Assembly: GCA_900770385.1 (NCBI GenBank)
Contig: CAAGKK010000023.1
Span: 1-64,000 of the forward strand
Length of the DNA stretch: 64,000 nt
Reading direction: 5' to 3'
Source: Clostridia bacterium
GTDB lineage: Bacteria; Bacillota; Clostridia; TANB77; CAG-508
In this document: positions 1-8,330 of the stretch, piece by piece
Layout: every line of letters begins with the position of its first letter
Position numbering within the stretch: the first letter of the stretch is position 1
Position numbers and translations under genes: made by a program
Notes under the pieces: generated by a model
What the model saw: the letters and a program-made list of their open reading frames with translations, nothing else
Database searches by the model: none
What the model was told of the DNA's origin: nothing

Positions 1-201
1 GCCTACATTTTGAGCACTTTCTTTCCAAATTAGACCCTCCAAGACAAGGGGTAATCCGTATGCCTCAAAGGGCTGTCGGGCCCTAATTTTCCAAAAAAGT
101 CTCAAAATAGTCTGAACTCTATAAATTATTAATTGTTAATTATTCATCATTCACTATTAATTAAATTATATGTAGGGGCGGAACCCTGTGTCCGCCCGCA
201 A
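1..201. repeat. Dispersed ~200-bp inverted-repeat element, copy 1 (left end cut by window)
   Basis: Near-identical copies lie at 1548-1750 and 17052-17251. The first ~114 bases form an imperfect terminal-inverted-repeat unit: the left arm (CTACATTTTGAG then CCAAATTAG) pairs with the right arm (CTAATTTTCC then CTCAAAATAG). An AT-rich spacer and a GC-rich hairpin at 171-200 (GGGGCGGA.../TCCGCCC) follow. No ORF is contained. Its mobility is inferred from the copies; no transposase for this family is seen in the window. Confidence 0.85.
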
Positions 202-311
202 AAACACAAATACCAAATACAAAACACCAATAACAGTTTGCAAAAATACTTAAAATGTAGTATTATAAATTAGAAATTTGGAAAAATCGAAATGAAAGGA
301 AAATTACAATT

Positions 312-1082
312 ATGAAAATATTGGCTGTAGGTGACATTGTAGGAGAAAGAGGTTTAAATAAATTAAAAGAAAGTTTACCAATTTTAAAACAAAAAGAAAA
401 AATAGATTTTATTATTGTTAATGGTGAAAATGTTGCAGGAGGAATGGGGATTACTAAAAGAGACTTTCAACAAATTTTATTTTCAGGAGCCGATGTTGTT
501 ACTTTAGGAAATCATACATGGTCTAAAAAAGATATATTTAATTTTATAGATGATGAAAAATTAATAAGACCAGCTAATTATCCAAAGGGAGTAGTAGGTA
601 AAGGATATAATATATATAATTGTAAAAATAAAAGAATTGCAGTAATAAATTTACTTGGTAGAACAAATATGGGAATACTAACAGAAAATCCTTTTTTAGA
701 GGCAGATAATATTTTAGAAAATATTAAAGAAAAAACAGATTATATTGTTGTAGATTTTCATGCAGAAGCTACAGCAGAAAAGATAGCCATGAAATATTAT
801 TTGGATAAAAGAGTAAATATAATATTTGGAACACATACACATGTACAAACAGCAGATGAAGAAATTACAGAAAATGGTATGGCTTATATTACAGATATAG
901 GTATGACAGGACCAATAAATTCTGTAATAGGAATGGATAAGAAAGCATCAATAAAAAGATTTGTTACAACCTTACCAGAAAAATATAAAATAGCTGAGGG
1001 CGAATGTAAATTTAATAGTTGTTTATTTGAGATAAATGACGAAACAGGTCGAACAGATAGTATAAGAAGAATAAATTTATAA
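312..1082 (+). CDS. ymdB: YmdB-family metallophosphoesterase (cyclic-nucleotide phosphodiesterase family)
   Basis: The 256-residue protein matches the TIGR00282/YmdB family, whose Bacillus member hydrolyses 2',3'-cyclic nucleotides and affects biofilm and sporulation decisions. Visible metal-binding motifs in order are VGDIVG (about residue 6), NGENVAGG (about 37), LGNHTWSKKDI (about 65), DFHAEATAEK (about 148) and GTHTHVQTADE (about 173). Length is normal for the family. The start has an AAAGGA ribosome-binding site (RBS) about 10 nt upstream. spoVS follows after 133 bp, the same order as in Bacillus (ymdB-spoVS), which supports both calls. It is probably a soluble cytoplasmic enzyme; its substrate here is inferred from the family. 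Confidence 0.93.
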   Translation: MKILAVGDIVGERGLNKLKESLPILKQKEKIDFIIVNGENVAGGMGITKRDFQQILFSGADVVTLGNHTWSKKDIFNFIDDEKLIRPANYPKGVVGKGYNIYNCKNKRIAVINLLGRTNMGILTENPFLEADNILENIKEKTDYIVVDFHAEATAEKIAMKYYLDKRVNIIFGTHTHVQTADEEITENGMAYITDIGMTGPINSVIGMDKKASIKRFVTTLPEKYKIAEGECKFNSCLFEINDETGRTDSIRRINL

Positions 1083-1215
1083 AAAAGCGCGAAATATACA
1101 TGATATTAGTACACGAAATTTCTAATATTTTCCATTAACTACTAGACAATAAAATTCAATTATAATATAAATATAATTGTTCACAAAATTTATATTTATA
1201 TTTAGGAGGAAAGAA

Positions 1216-1479
1216 ATGGAAGTTTTAAAAATTTCAGCAAAATCAAACCCAAATTCTGTAGCAGGAGCAATAGCAGGGCTAGTAAAGGAGTCAAACAAAG
1301 CAGAAATGCAAGCAATTGGTGCAGGAGCATTAAACCAAGCAATAAAAGCTGTAGCAATAGCAAGAGGATTTGTTGCACCATCTGGAGTTGATTTAGTGTG
1401 CGTACCAGCTTTCGCAGAGGTAGAAGTAGAGGGCGAAGATCGTACTGGTATTAAAATAATTGTTGAATCAAGATTATAA
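1216..1479 (+). CDS. spoVS: Stage V sporulation protein S (SpoVS)
   Basis: The 87-residue protein begins MEVLKISAKSNPNSVAGAIAG and has the alanine/glycine-rich Alba-like fold sequence of SpoVS, a small, highly conserved protein needed for normal spore coat and core development. The start at 1216 is chosen because AGGAGGAAAGAA lies directly upstream; an upstream in-frame ATG at 1177 has no RBS and would add atypical residues. A reverse-strand ORF of 131 codons over this gene is a shadow. It has its own terminator at 1501-1526. Expression in SigH-type early sporulation is known for Bacillus but I do not see a clear SigH promoter here. Confidence 0.95.
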   Translation: MEVLKISAKSNPNSVAGAIAGLVKESNKAEMQAIGAGALNQAIKAVAIARGFVAPSGVDLVCVPAFAEVEVEGEDRTGIKIIVESRL

Positions 1480-1500
1480 TAAATATTGTTAATATGGGGG

Positions 1501-1526
1501 GAGTTTGGATAATCCAAACTCTTTTT
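1501..1526 (+). terminator. Rho-independent terminator after spoVS
   Basis: GAGTTTGGA and TCCAAACTC form a 9-bp stem with a 2-nt loop, followed directly by TTTTT. Confidence 0.85.
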
Positions 1527-1547
1527 GTATTAAGTATAATAAATATT

Positions 1548-1750
1548 CAGCCTACATTTTGAGTACTTTCTTTCCAAATTAGACCCTCCAAGACAAGGAG
1601 TAATCCGTATGCCTCAAAGGGCTGTCGGGCCATAATTTTCCAAAAAAGTCTCAAAATAGGCTGAACTCTATAAATTATTAATTATTAACTATTCATTATT
1701 CACTATTAATTAAATCATATGTAGGGGGGCGGACGCCTTTGTCCGCCCGT
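1548..1750. repeat. Dispersed ~200-bp inverted-repeat element, copy 2
   Basis: It starts CAGCCTACATTTTGAG and the inverted-repeat part ends CTCAAAATAGGCTG at 1663. Compared with copy 3 (CAGACTA...TAGTCTG) both arms changed together (C with G, A with T), so pairing is kept. A GC-rich hairpin (GGGGGGCGGAC...GTCCGCCC) ends it at 1721-1750. It fills most of the gap between spoVS and the peptide-binding protein gene. Confidence 0.85.
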
Positions 1751-1788
1751 ATCTACAAAGAAATACCATGTAAATATAGGAGATACTT

Positions 1789-3369
1789 ATGAGGAAAAAT
1801 AAATTAAAGTTCATTTTAACAATTATTTTAATAGTAGCCATAACAATAATTTATATTGTGTATAATATTTTAATTAGAAATAATAAAAGAAAAACAAATG
1901 AAATACCAATATCAACTAAAGAAAAAGTAATTGTCAATAATTTTAGAATAGGTATAATAAATTTTGATACTATAAATCCAATATTAAGTAAAAATGAAAA
2001 TGTGCAAAATGTATCAAAATTAATATTTGAACCATTATTTGATTTGAACAAAAATTTTAAGCTAGAGCCATGTTTAGCAAGTGAGTGTAGTAAATTAAAT
2101 AACACTACTTATATAATAAAATTAGTAGAAAATATACAATGGCAAAATGGAAAAAAATTTGATTCTAATGATGTCAAATTTACTATTGATTATTTAAATG
2201 AAAATAAAGATAAATCAATATACTATAATAAAGTAAAAAATATAAAGGAATTAAAAATAATAGACGAAAATACGATTAAAATTTTATTAAAAGAAGAAGA
2301 AGAATATTTTGAGTATAACTTAACTTTTCCAATACTAATTAGCAATGAGAAAGATAATCTAGAAGATAAAAATTTACTTGGAACAGGAATGTATTACATT
2401 TCTGACATAAATAATGAAAATATAATTTTAAAAATAAATACTAATTGGTGGAAAAATGAGCAGGTAAAATTAGATACTATAAAACTTTGTTTTCACGAAA
2501 ACATAAATAATGCTATATCTGAAATGAAAATCGGAAATATAGATTTTATAATGTCAACTTCTAAAAATGTAGAAGAATATTTAAGGGGAGTTTCAGTAAA
2601 ACAACAAAGATATACAGGAAGAGAATATAGTTATTTAGCCTTAAATTGTGAAGATTTGATATTGAAAAATAAAGAAGTAAGGCAGGCTATAAGTTATGCT
2701 ATAAATAAAAGTAAAATTATTGAAGAGGTATATAATAATCAGTATAAAATATCAAACTTTCCTTTAGATTTTGGAAGTTATTTATATAATGAAAATTCAC
2801 AAAGAATAGAATACAATATAGAAAAAGCTAAAGATTTATTAGAAAAAAATGGATGGAAATATAAAGATGGATATTGGAATAAAAATGGTGAATTACTAAA
2901 AATAAATATGGCCGTAAATGAAGAATATAAAGACAAAGTAGAAGTAGCAAAAATAATAAAAGAACAGTTATCTGAAGCAGGAATACAATTAGATATAATT
3001 ACATATTCGGAGAAAGAATATGACAAAATAATGCAAAATAAAGAATATTGTATTTTATTTGCAAGTTTATCTCATGAGTATAGTCCATCAGTATATTGGT
3101 ATTTTAAAGATAATAATTTAGCAAATTATAATAATAAAGAAATTTTAAATAATTTAAAAAAATTGGAGGAAGATGAAGAATCAGACAAAATAAAAATTAT
3201 GAATGATATTATAGAAAAATATAATGATGATGCACCATACATTAGCTTATACTATGACACAAATTTATTGATTTATACAGAAAATTTAAGGGGTGAAGTT
3301 ACACCTAATTCATATAAAGTATTTTATAATATAAACAATTGGTATAGGGAATATGATAAAAAGAAATAA
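1789..3369 (+). CDS. ABC transporter substrate-binding protein, family 5 (oligopeptide type)
   Basis: The 526-residue protein has the layout of SBP_bac_5 (OppA/DppA) proteins. An N-terminal hydrophobic segment (about residues 8-28) is followed by family-typical patches such as LEPCLASE, the IQWQNGKKFDSNDVKFT segment that matches the W.DGxxFTAxDV signature, and VRQAISYAINK near residue 300. The N-terminus has no lipobox cysteine, so it is probably membrane-anchored by the uncleaved segment, not as a lipoprotein. No permease or ATPase subunit lies next to it; it stands alone between a repeat and recA. It may serve a transporter encoded elsewhere or act as a peptide sensor; the ligand is unknown. 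RBS TAGGAGA is 6 nt upstream. Confidence 0.85.
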   Translation: MRKNKLKFILTIILIVAITIIYIVYNILIRNNKRKTNEIPISTKEKVIVNNFRIGIINFDTINPILSKNENVQNVSKLIFEPLFDLNKNFKLEPCLASECSKLNNTTYIIKLVENIQWQNGKKFDSNDVKFTIDYLNENKDKSIYYNKVKNIKELKIIDENTIKILLKEEEEYFEYNLTFPILISNEKDNLEDKNLLGTGMYYISDINNENIILKINTNWWKNEQVKLDTIKLCFHENINNAISEMKIGNIDFIMSTSKNVEEYLRGVSVKQQRYTGREYSYLALNCEDLILKNKEVRQAISYAINKSKIIEEVYNNQYKISNFPLDFGSYLYNENSQRIEYNIEKAKDLLEKNGWKYKDGYWNKNGELLKINMAVNEEYKDKVEVAKIIKEQLSEAGIQLDIITYSEKEYDKIMQNKEYCILFASLSHEYSPSVYWYFKDNNLANYNNKEILNNLKKLEEDEESDKIKIMNDIIEKYNDDAPYISLYYDTNLLIYTENLRGEVTPNSYKVFYNINNWYREYDKKK

Positions 3370-3385
3370 AAAAGTAAAAAAAGTG

Positions 3386-3413
3386 TTGACAAAAATTTTT
3401 TTTATTATATAAT
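3386..3413 (+). promoter_or_regulatory. recA promoter
   Basis: TTGACA at 3386-3391 and TATAAT at 3408-3413 with a 16-nt spacer made mostly of A and T. Transcription would start just before or inside the palindrome at 3428-3439. Confidence 0.75.
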
Positions 3414-3427
3414 ACTAATGAACATGC

Positions 3428-3439
3428 AAACAAATGTTT
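3428..3439. promoter_or_regulatory. Candidate LexA/SOS box upstream of recA
   Basis: AAACAAATGTTT fits the core AAC-N4-GTT of Firmicutes SOS boxes (GAAC-N4-GTTC type) and lies 14 nt after the -10, overlapping the expected transcription start. The same 12-mer lies before the toxin gene (31909), and close relatives lie in the uvrA (51158) and uvrB (63016) promoters. LexA itself is not in the window. Confidence 0.6.
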
Positions 3440-3502
3440 AAATATTTCAAATAATAATTCTTTTTGAAATTTAATTTGCATAAAAGAAAGGAATGAATAA
3501 AT

Positions 3503-4543
3503 ATGGTAAACGAAAATCCAGAAAAGAAAAAAGCACTAGAAATAGCAATGGGGCAAATAGAAAAACAATTTGGAAAAGGATCTGTTATGAAGCTTGGAGA
3601 TTTTCAAGCTATGAATATAGAAGCAATACCAACAGGAGCTTTAGGATTAGATATAGCATTGGGAATAGGAGGAGTTCCAAGAGGTAGAATAGTAGAAATC
3701 TATGGACCAGAATCATCAGGAAAAACAACTTTAGCATTACATGTTATAGCAGAGGCACAAAAAATGAATGGAGAAGCAGCATTCATAGATGCAGAACATG
3801 CATTAGATCCAGTATATGCAAAACATTTAGGAGTAGATATAGATAATTTAATAGTATCTCAACCAGATACTGGAGAACAAGCACTAGAAATAACAGAAGC
3901 TTTAATTAGAAGTGGTGCATTAGATGTAATAGTTGTAGACTCTGTTGCTGCTTTAGTACCTAAGGCAGAAATTGATGGAGACATGGGAGATTCTCATATT
4001 GGTCTACAAGCAAGGCTTATGTCACAAGCTTTAAGAAAATTAGCAGGAGCAATTAATAAATCAAAAACAGTTTTAATATTTATTAACCAATTAAGAGAAA
4101 AAGTTGGTATAATGTTTGGAAATCCAGAAACTACAACTGGTGGTAGAGCATTAAAATATTATGCTTCTGTAAGATTAGATATAAGAAAAATAGAAAATAT
4201 AAAACAAGATGGAGAAGTTGTTGGAAATAGAGCAAGAGTAAAAGTAGTAAAAAATAAAGTTGCTCCACCATTTAGAGAAGCAGAATTTGATATAGTGTAT
4301 GGAAAAGGTATTTCTAAAGAAGGAAATATATTAGATATAGGGGTTAATTTAGACATAGTTGAAAAGAGTGGCTCTTGGTTTAGCTATAATGGAGAAAGAA
4401 TAGGCCAAGGTAGAGAAAATGTTAAAAACTATTTAAGAGAAAACCCAGAAATGATGAAAGAAATAGAAGAAAAAATAAGATCAAAATTCTCAGAAGCTTT
4501 TGAAAAGAGCTTAGGAGATGAAGAAGATTCAAACGAAGAATAA
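3503..4543 (+). CDS. recA: Recombinase RecA
   Basis: The 346-residue protein is full-length RecA, the DNA-dependent ATPase that forms the filament for strand exchange and triggers LexA self-cleavage. Walker A GPESSGKTT is at residues 68-76, Walker B VIVVDSVAAL about 140-149, and the L2 segment carries GNPETTTGGRALKYYASVRLDIR. The acidic C-tail (GDEEDSNEE) is typical. RBS AAAGAAAGGA lies about 10 nt before the start. recX follows after 93 bp, a common arrangement. A sigma-A promoter and a candidate SOS box lie upstream. Confidence 0.98.
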   Translation: MVNENPEKKKALEIAMGQIEKQFGKGSVMKLGDFQAMNIEAIPTGALGLDIALGIGGVPRGRIVEIYGPESSGKTTLALHVIAEAQKMNGEAAFIDAEHALDPVYAKHLGVDIDNLIVSQPDTGEQALEITEALIRSGALDVIVVDSVAALVPKAEIDGDMGDSHIGLQARLMSQALRKLAGAINKSKTVLIFINQLREKVGIMFGNPETTTGGRALKYYASVRLDIRKIENIKQDGEVVGNRARVKVVKNKVAPPFREAEFDIVYGKGISKEGNILDIGVNLDIVEKSGSWFSYNGERIGQGRENVKNYLRENPEMMKEIEEKIRSKFSEAFEKSLGDEEDSNEE

Positions 4544-4551
4544 TAATTGTA

Positions 4552-4584
4552 TATAAGGGCGGACACATAGTTCCGCCTCTACAA
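4552..4584. repeat. Solo GC-rich hairpin repeat between recA and recX
   Basis: GGGCGGAC and the degenerate GTTCCGCC form a short imperfect palindrome, followed by TCTACAATTTT. It is a decayed relative of the hairpin that ends the ~200-bp element. It has no strong U-run, so it is not a canonical terminator. Confidence 0.5.
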
Positions 4585-4636
4585 TTTTCAAATACAAAAT
4601 ACAAAAAATTAAAAATAAATAAAATTGGTGAAATTA

Positions 4637-5077
4637 ATGAAATATTCTATAGAAGAGTTTGATAAAGCAAAAACAAAAGTAATGAATTATATAATGTATA
4701 AAAAAAGAACAGAATATGAGGTTAAAAATAAATTTTCAAAAACTATTGAAGAAAATTTATTACATGATATAATAGAATATGTTAAAGAAGCAGGTTATCT
4801 AAGTGATACAGACTATATTAAAAGAGCAATATTAGAATTTAAAGCTTTGAATAATTTATCAAGAAAAGAAATTTCTTATAAATTGTATTCTAAAGGAATA
4901 AGTAAGGAATTAATAGAAGATTACTTTTCTGAACATCAAGAAGAATTATATGATTACGAAATGCAATCTGCTCAAAATATATTTAATAAAAAAAGTATAA
5001 CAATGGAAACAGAAGAAATTAAAAATTATCTAAGGAAAAAAGGATATAAAGAAGATATTATAAAAGATGTATTATAG
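4637..5077 (+). CDS. recX: RecX-family regulator of RecA
   Basis: The 146-residue protein has the three-helix repeats of RecX: YIMYKKRTEYEVKNKF near residue 15, YVKEAGYLSDTDYIKRAI about 47-65, then LSRKEISYKLYSKGI and a final LRKKGYKEDIIKDVL. RecX binds the RecA filament and modulates it. It directly follows recA, which strengthens the call. The start is uncertain: the ATG at 4637 has a weak GGTG upstream, and the in-frame TTG at 4625 and GTG at 4628 are possible alternatives. scpA begins 12 bp after its stop, so the two are probably co-transcribed. Confidence 0.85.
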   Translation: MKYSIEEFDKAKTKVMNYIMYKKRTEYEVKNKFSKTIEENLLHDIIEYVKEAGYLSDTDYIKRAILEFKALNNLSRKEISYKLYSKGISKELIEDYFSEHQEELYDYEMQSAQNIFNKKSITMETEEIKNYLRKKGYKEDIIKDVL

Positions 5078-5089
5078 AAGGGAACCAAA

Positions 5090-5845
5090 ATGCAGAGTGT
5101 ACTAACATTAGAATCTAAAAAATATGAAATAAAAATTGAAAATTTTGAAGGTCCTTTAGATTTATTATGCCATTTAATAGATAAAAATAAAATGGATATA
5201 TATGATATAAAAATAAGTGAAATTGCAGATCAATATATTGAATATATTAATGCAATGGAAGAAGCTAATTTAGAAATTACAAGTGAGTTTTTAGTAATGG
5301 CATCTACATTGCTATATATAAAATCAAAAGGATTATTACCAAATCAAGTTGAAAACGAAGAAGAACTTACAGAAGAGCAATTAATTGAACGAATTATAGA
5401 ATATAAAAAATATAAAGAAATTACTAAAAAATTAAAAGAGGGGTATGAAGAATTTTCAAAAAGATTTTTTAAATTTGCAGAAGTAATAGAATTACCAAAA
5501 CAGAAATTAGAAGTTGAATATGAAAAAGATGTGCTTCCTCAAATATATTCTCAGATAATACAAAGAAATGAAGAAAAGATAAATGTTAATGCAAAAAATA
5601 TAGAAAAAATAGCAATAACAGAAACATATAGTGTTGGAAGTAAAGTAAAGGAAATGTTTAGAGAATTAATAAAAAAACCTAAATTTGTATTTAATAAATT
5701 ATATTCTTTATCAAAATGTAACAAACAAGAAGTAGTAACAGCTTTTACAGGTTTGTTAGAATTATCTAGAAGAAATAAAGTAGTAACTGTTCAAGAAGAA
5801 TTATTTGGAGATATAACAGTAGAAAAAGCAAAGAAAACTGTTTAA
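5090..5845 (+). CDS. scpA: Segregation and condensation protein A
   Basis: The 251-residue protein is the kleisin subunit of the SMC-ScpAB condensin. The diagnostic N-terminal motif FEGPLDLLCHLIDKNKMDIY is at about residues 19-38, followed by LEITSEFLVMASTLLYIKSK. The C-terminal winged-helix part (LLELSRRNKVVTVQEELFGDI) would contact the SMC head. The usual partner scpB is not adjacent. It is probably co-transcribed from recA-recX. A strong hairpin follows that also covers the start of the next gene. Confidence 0.95.
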   Translation: MQSVLTLESKKYEIKIENFEGPLDLLCHLIDKNKMDIYDIKISEIADQYIEYINAMEEANLEITSEFLVMASTLLYIKSKGLLPNQVENEEELTEEQLIERIIEYKKYKEITKKLKEGYEEFSKRFFKFAEVIELPKQKLEVEYEKDVLPQIYSQIIQRNEEKINVNAKNIEKIAITETYSVGSKVKEMFRELIKKPKFVFNKLYSLSKCNKQEVVTAFTGLLELSRRNKVVTVQEELFGDITVEKAKKTV

Positions 5846-5860
5846 AATATAAATAAGTGT

Positions 5861-5903
5861 AAAAACTAGTATTAAGGAGATAAATGCCATGATACTAGTT
5901 TTT
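5861..5903 (+). promoter_or_regulatory. Terminator-like hairpin that encloses the RBS and start codon of the next gene
   Basis: AAAAACTAGTAT (5861-5872) and ATACTAGTTTTT (5892-5903) form a 12-bp stem. The 19-nt loop holds AAGGAGATAAATGCC and the ATG of the following gene (5889). The right arm runs into TTTTTTT. It can act as a terminator for scpA and, on read-through RNA, would present or occlude translation initiation. Confidence 0.6.
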
Positions 5904-6509
5904 TTATTTTTGATAATATTAATAGTAATTTGCATTTTGTGTCTTATTATTATTTTATCAACTGTAAAACTTAATATAAAGAAGTTACATATTTACAATT
6001 TAAATAATAAGTTTAAAATAGATTTTACACTACAGTTATCTATATTCTTATTTAATAAAATAAAAATATTTAAATTTACAATAGATAAAGACAAAGTTAA
6101 TGGTTTAATAAAATCAGGTAAAATAAATATTAAAAAGATAAAGGATAGTAAACAGTTAAATATAGATACAATAAAATTATTAAAAAATTCAGAATTTAAA
6201 TTAGAAAAATTCAAATTTAATGGTTGTATAGGTACGCAGAATGCGGCATTTACAGCTATGATTGTTTCTTTTATAAATATAATTACATCAATTTTAGTAT
6301 CTAATAATAAAAATAAAAAGATTAACTATTTCTTTAAAATAGATCCTATATATCAAAACCAAAATATAGTAAATTTACAATTTAATTGCATAATTAGTTT
6401 AAAAATAGTCAATATTATAAATATAATATATATTTTGAAAAAGAAAGGAAGAGTTGATAAAAATGAGCGAACATCCAATAGAAGGTCTTATGCTTACAGC
6501 TATGAATAG
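5889..6509 (+). CDS. ytfI: DUF2953 family membrane-anchored protein (YtfI-like)
   Basis: The 206-residue protein has one strong N-terminal membrane segment (residues 1-24, nearly all I/L/V/C), then a basic soluble region containing GCIGTQNAAFTAMIVSFIN, the pattern of DUF2953 proteins. Its place directly before ytfJ is the Bacillus order ytfI-ytfJ, which is the main support. It overlaps ytfJ by 47 nt; its last ~15 residues lie in that overlap and are probably not conserved. Its function is unknown; a role with YtfJ in sporulation is inferred from context. The start codon lies in the loop of a hairpin shared with the scpA terminator. Confidence 0.75.
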   Translation: MILVFLFLIILIVICILCLIIILSTVKLNIKKLHIYNLNNKFKIDFTLQLSIFLFNKIKIFKFTIDKDKVNGLIKSGKINIKKIKDSKQLNIDTIKLLKNSEFKLEKFKFNGCIGTQNAAFTAMIVSFINIITSILVSNNKNKKINYFFKIDPIYQNQNIVNLQFNCIISLKIVNIINIIYILKKKGRVDKNERTSNRRSYAYSYE

Positions 6510-7053
6510 TATAGAGGATATGATAGATGTTAATACTATTATAGGAGAACCAATAGAAACTTCAAATGGAATTGTAATTATACCAATTTCTAAAGTATCT
6601 TTTGGATTTGCAGCAGGGGGAAGTGAATTTAAAGGAGAAACAATTGATGAATACAAAAGAAAAGACAAAGACGAATCTGTTCAGTACCGATTACCATTTG
6701 GAGGAGGAAGTGGAGCAGGCGTTAGCATAAATCCAGTATCTTTTTTAATAGTACAAAATGATAAAGTAAAATTATTGCCAATAAACCATTCATCTTGTAT
6801 TGATAAGATACTTGATTATGTTCCGGAATTATTTGATAAAATAGAAAATATTACAGAAAGTAAAAAAGATAAAGCAGATAATGACTTTAGCAATTCAGAA
6901 ACAAACAATAAATCTAAAGATAAGAAAAAAGCAAACATTAACAAAGTCGCAAAAACTACAGAAGATACAAAATTAAAAGCAGATAAAAAAGATGATGAAG
7001 AAAAATTTGAGGATCTGTTTGAAGAAGAATATGAATATGATGATGATGAATAA
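6463..7053 (+). CDS. ytfJ: Sporulation protein YtfJ (GerW family)
   Basis: The 196-residue protein starts MSEHPIEGLMLTAMNSIEDM and contains FGFAAGGSEF and LPFGGGSGAGVSINPVSFLI, the glycine-rich core of GerW/YtfJ proteins made in the forespore and needed for some germination responses. The C-terminal ~60 residues are a lysine- and acid-rich low-complexity tail (GFAK-less, ending EEEYEYDDDE), longer than in Bacillus. I chose ATG 6463; the TTG at 6454 is in frame but is too close to AGGAAGAG. It overlaps the upstream gene, which implies translational coupling. A terminator follows immediately. Confidence 0.93.
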   Translation: MSEHPIEGLMLTAMNSIEDMIDVNTIIGEPIETSNGIVIIPISKVSFGFAAGGSEFKGETIDEYKRKDKDESVQYRLPFGGGSGAGVSINPVSFLIVQNDKVKLLPINHSSCIDKILDYVPELFDKIENITESKKDKADNDFSNSETNNKSKDKKKANINKVAKTTEDTKLKADKKDDEEKFEDLFEEEYEYDDDE

Positions 7054-7055
7054 AG

Positions 7056-7093
7056 AAAAGCCAAAAGAATAAATAAGTTCTTTTGGCTCTTTT
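7056..7093 (+). terminator. Rho-independent terminator after ytfJ
   Basis: AAAAGCCAAAAGAA pairs with TTCTTTTGGCTCTTTT around an 8-nt loop. Confidence 0.85.
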
Positions 7094-7140
7094 CAAATCA
7101 AACAAAATACGGTATAATGTATACATGGAGGAATAAATAA

Positions 7141-8289
7141 ATGTCAAATATTATATATCCAGATTACAATAATAGTATATTAAATTTAATAACATCATTC
7201 TTAAAATATTATAATGTGGCAACAGATCACAAATCATTAAAAGAATTGGATGAAAAACTTGAAAAGAGATATAAAAATGTAGTTTTTATTATACTAGATG
7301 GAATGGGAAGTCACATTCTAGAAAGAGTTTCAAAAAATGGAATATTTGAAAAGAACAAAGTAAAAACAATAACATCTGTTTATCCATCTACAACAACTGC
7401 AGCTCTTACTACATATTATTCAGGAAAACCACCATATGAAACAAGTTGGATAGCATGGTCACAATATTTTAAAGAATATGGAAGAGCTTTGGATATGTTA
7501 TCACACAAAGAATCATACCAAAATGATACTTTAGAAAATAAAAGAATAGATGTATTTAAAGATGTAATTAATTATGAAACAGTTTTTAATAAAATAGAAA
7601 AAACAAATCCAAATGTTGATGTGTATGAGATTATGCCAGATTACTCAGATAGAAAAGCAAATAGAAGCTTAAGAGCTAATAACATAGAAGAAATATGTGA
7701 ACATATAAAATTGATTTGCTCTGGCAATAAAAAAGAAACATTTACAATGGCATATTGTGATAATCCGGATGGATTGTTACATAAATATGGATGTAAATCA
7801 AAAGAAGTAAAAGAGATGATAAAGAATGCAGAAAAATGTATAGAGAAAATGAGACAAGAGCTTTCTGATGATACTCTTATTGTTTTATCAGCGGATCATG
7901 GTCATAAAGACATAAACAAAGCTTATACTTTGCTTGATTATCCAGAATTGCAAGAATGTTTAATAATGCCACCATCATTAGAATCTAGAGCATTAACTTT
8001 TTGGGTACACCAAGATAAAAAAGAAAAATTTGAATATTTGTTTAAACAAAATTTTGGAAAAGAATTTTTATTATTGACAAAACAAGAATTTCTTGAAAAA
8101 GGTTTCTTAGGAAGCGGAGTAAAACATAAAAAAATTGAAGATTTTATTGGTGACTATATAGCAATGTCCATTTCAGATTCAATTATAGTTCTGGAAACAT
8201 ATTTAGCAGAAGGTAAAAAAATAAAAGAGTCTACACATTGTGGATTAACAGAAGATGAAATGGAAGTGCCACTTATTATAATTGAGTAA
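7141..8289 (+). CDS. Alkaline phosphatase superfamily protein (type I phosphodiesterase/nucleotide pyrophosphatase)
   Basis: The 382-residue protein has the metal site of the phosphodiesterase/NPP branch: VVFIILDGMGSHIL (about residue 49, Asp ligand), SVYPSTTTAALTTYYSGKPP (about 80-99) with the Thr nucleophile, YCDNPDGLLHKYGC (about 202), and LIVLSADHGHKD (about 246). It has no signal peptide, so it is probably cytoplasmic. The substrate cannot be told from sequence. It is monocistronic, with RBS GGAGGAATAA and a strong terminator downstream. Similar proteins are usually annotated only as alkaline phosphatase family. Confidence 0.85.
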   Translation: MSNIIYPDYNNSILNLITSFLKYYNVATDHKSLKELDEKLEKRYKNVVFIILDGMGSHILERVSKNGIFEKNKVKTITSVYPSTTTAALTTYYSGKPPYETSWIAWSQYFKEYGRALDMLSHKESYQNDTLENKRIDVFKDVINYETVFNKIEKTNPNVDVYEIMPDYSDRKANRSLRANNIEEICEHIKLICSGNKKETFTMAYCDNPDGLLHKYGCKSKEVKEMIKNAEKCIEKMRQELSDDTLIVLSADHGHKDINKAYTLLDYPELQECLIMPPSLESRALTFWVHQDKKEKFEYLFKQNFGKEFLLLTKQEFLEKGFLGSGVKHKKIEDFIGDYIAMSISDSIIVLETYLAEGKKIKESTHCGLTEDEMEVPLIIIE

Positions 8290-8290
8290 A

Positions 8291-8325
8291 AAGATCCCCG
8301 AGAGCGATAAAAGCCTCGGGGTTGG
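8291..8325 (+). terminator. Terminator between convergent genes
   Basis: CCCCGAG and CTCGGGG flank AGCGATAAAAGC, giving a stable GC stem between the phosphodiesterase-family gene and the convergent HIT gene. The U-run is short (TTGGTTATTTT), so termination strength is uncertain. Confidence 0.6.
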
Positions 8326-8330
8326 TTATT

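Noticed and set aside
1122..1517. 131-codon reverse-strand ORF over spoVS
   Set aside because: It mirrors the spoVS coding frame, has no RBS and is not a recognisable protein; it is a shadow.
5889..6509. Last residues of the YtfI-like protein as a separate functional tail
   Set aside because: They are read in a different frame over the start of ytfJ and look like non-conserved overlap.
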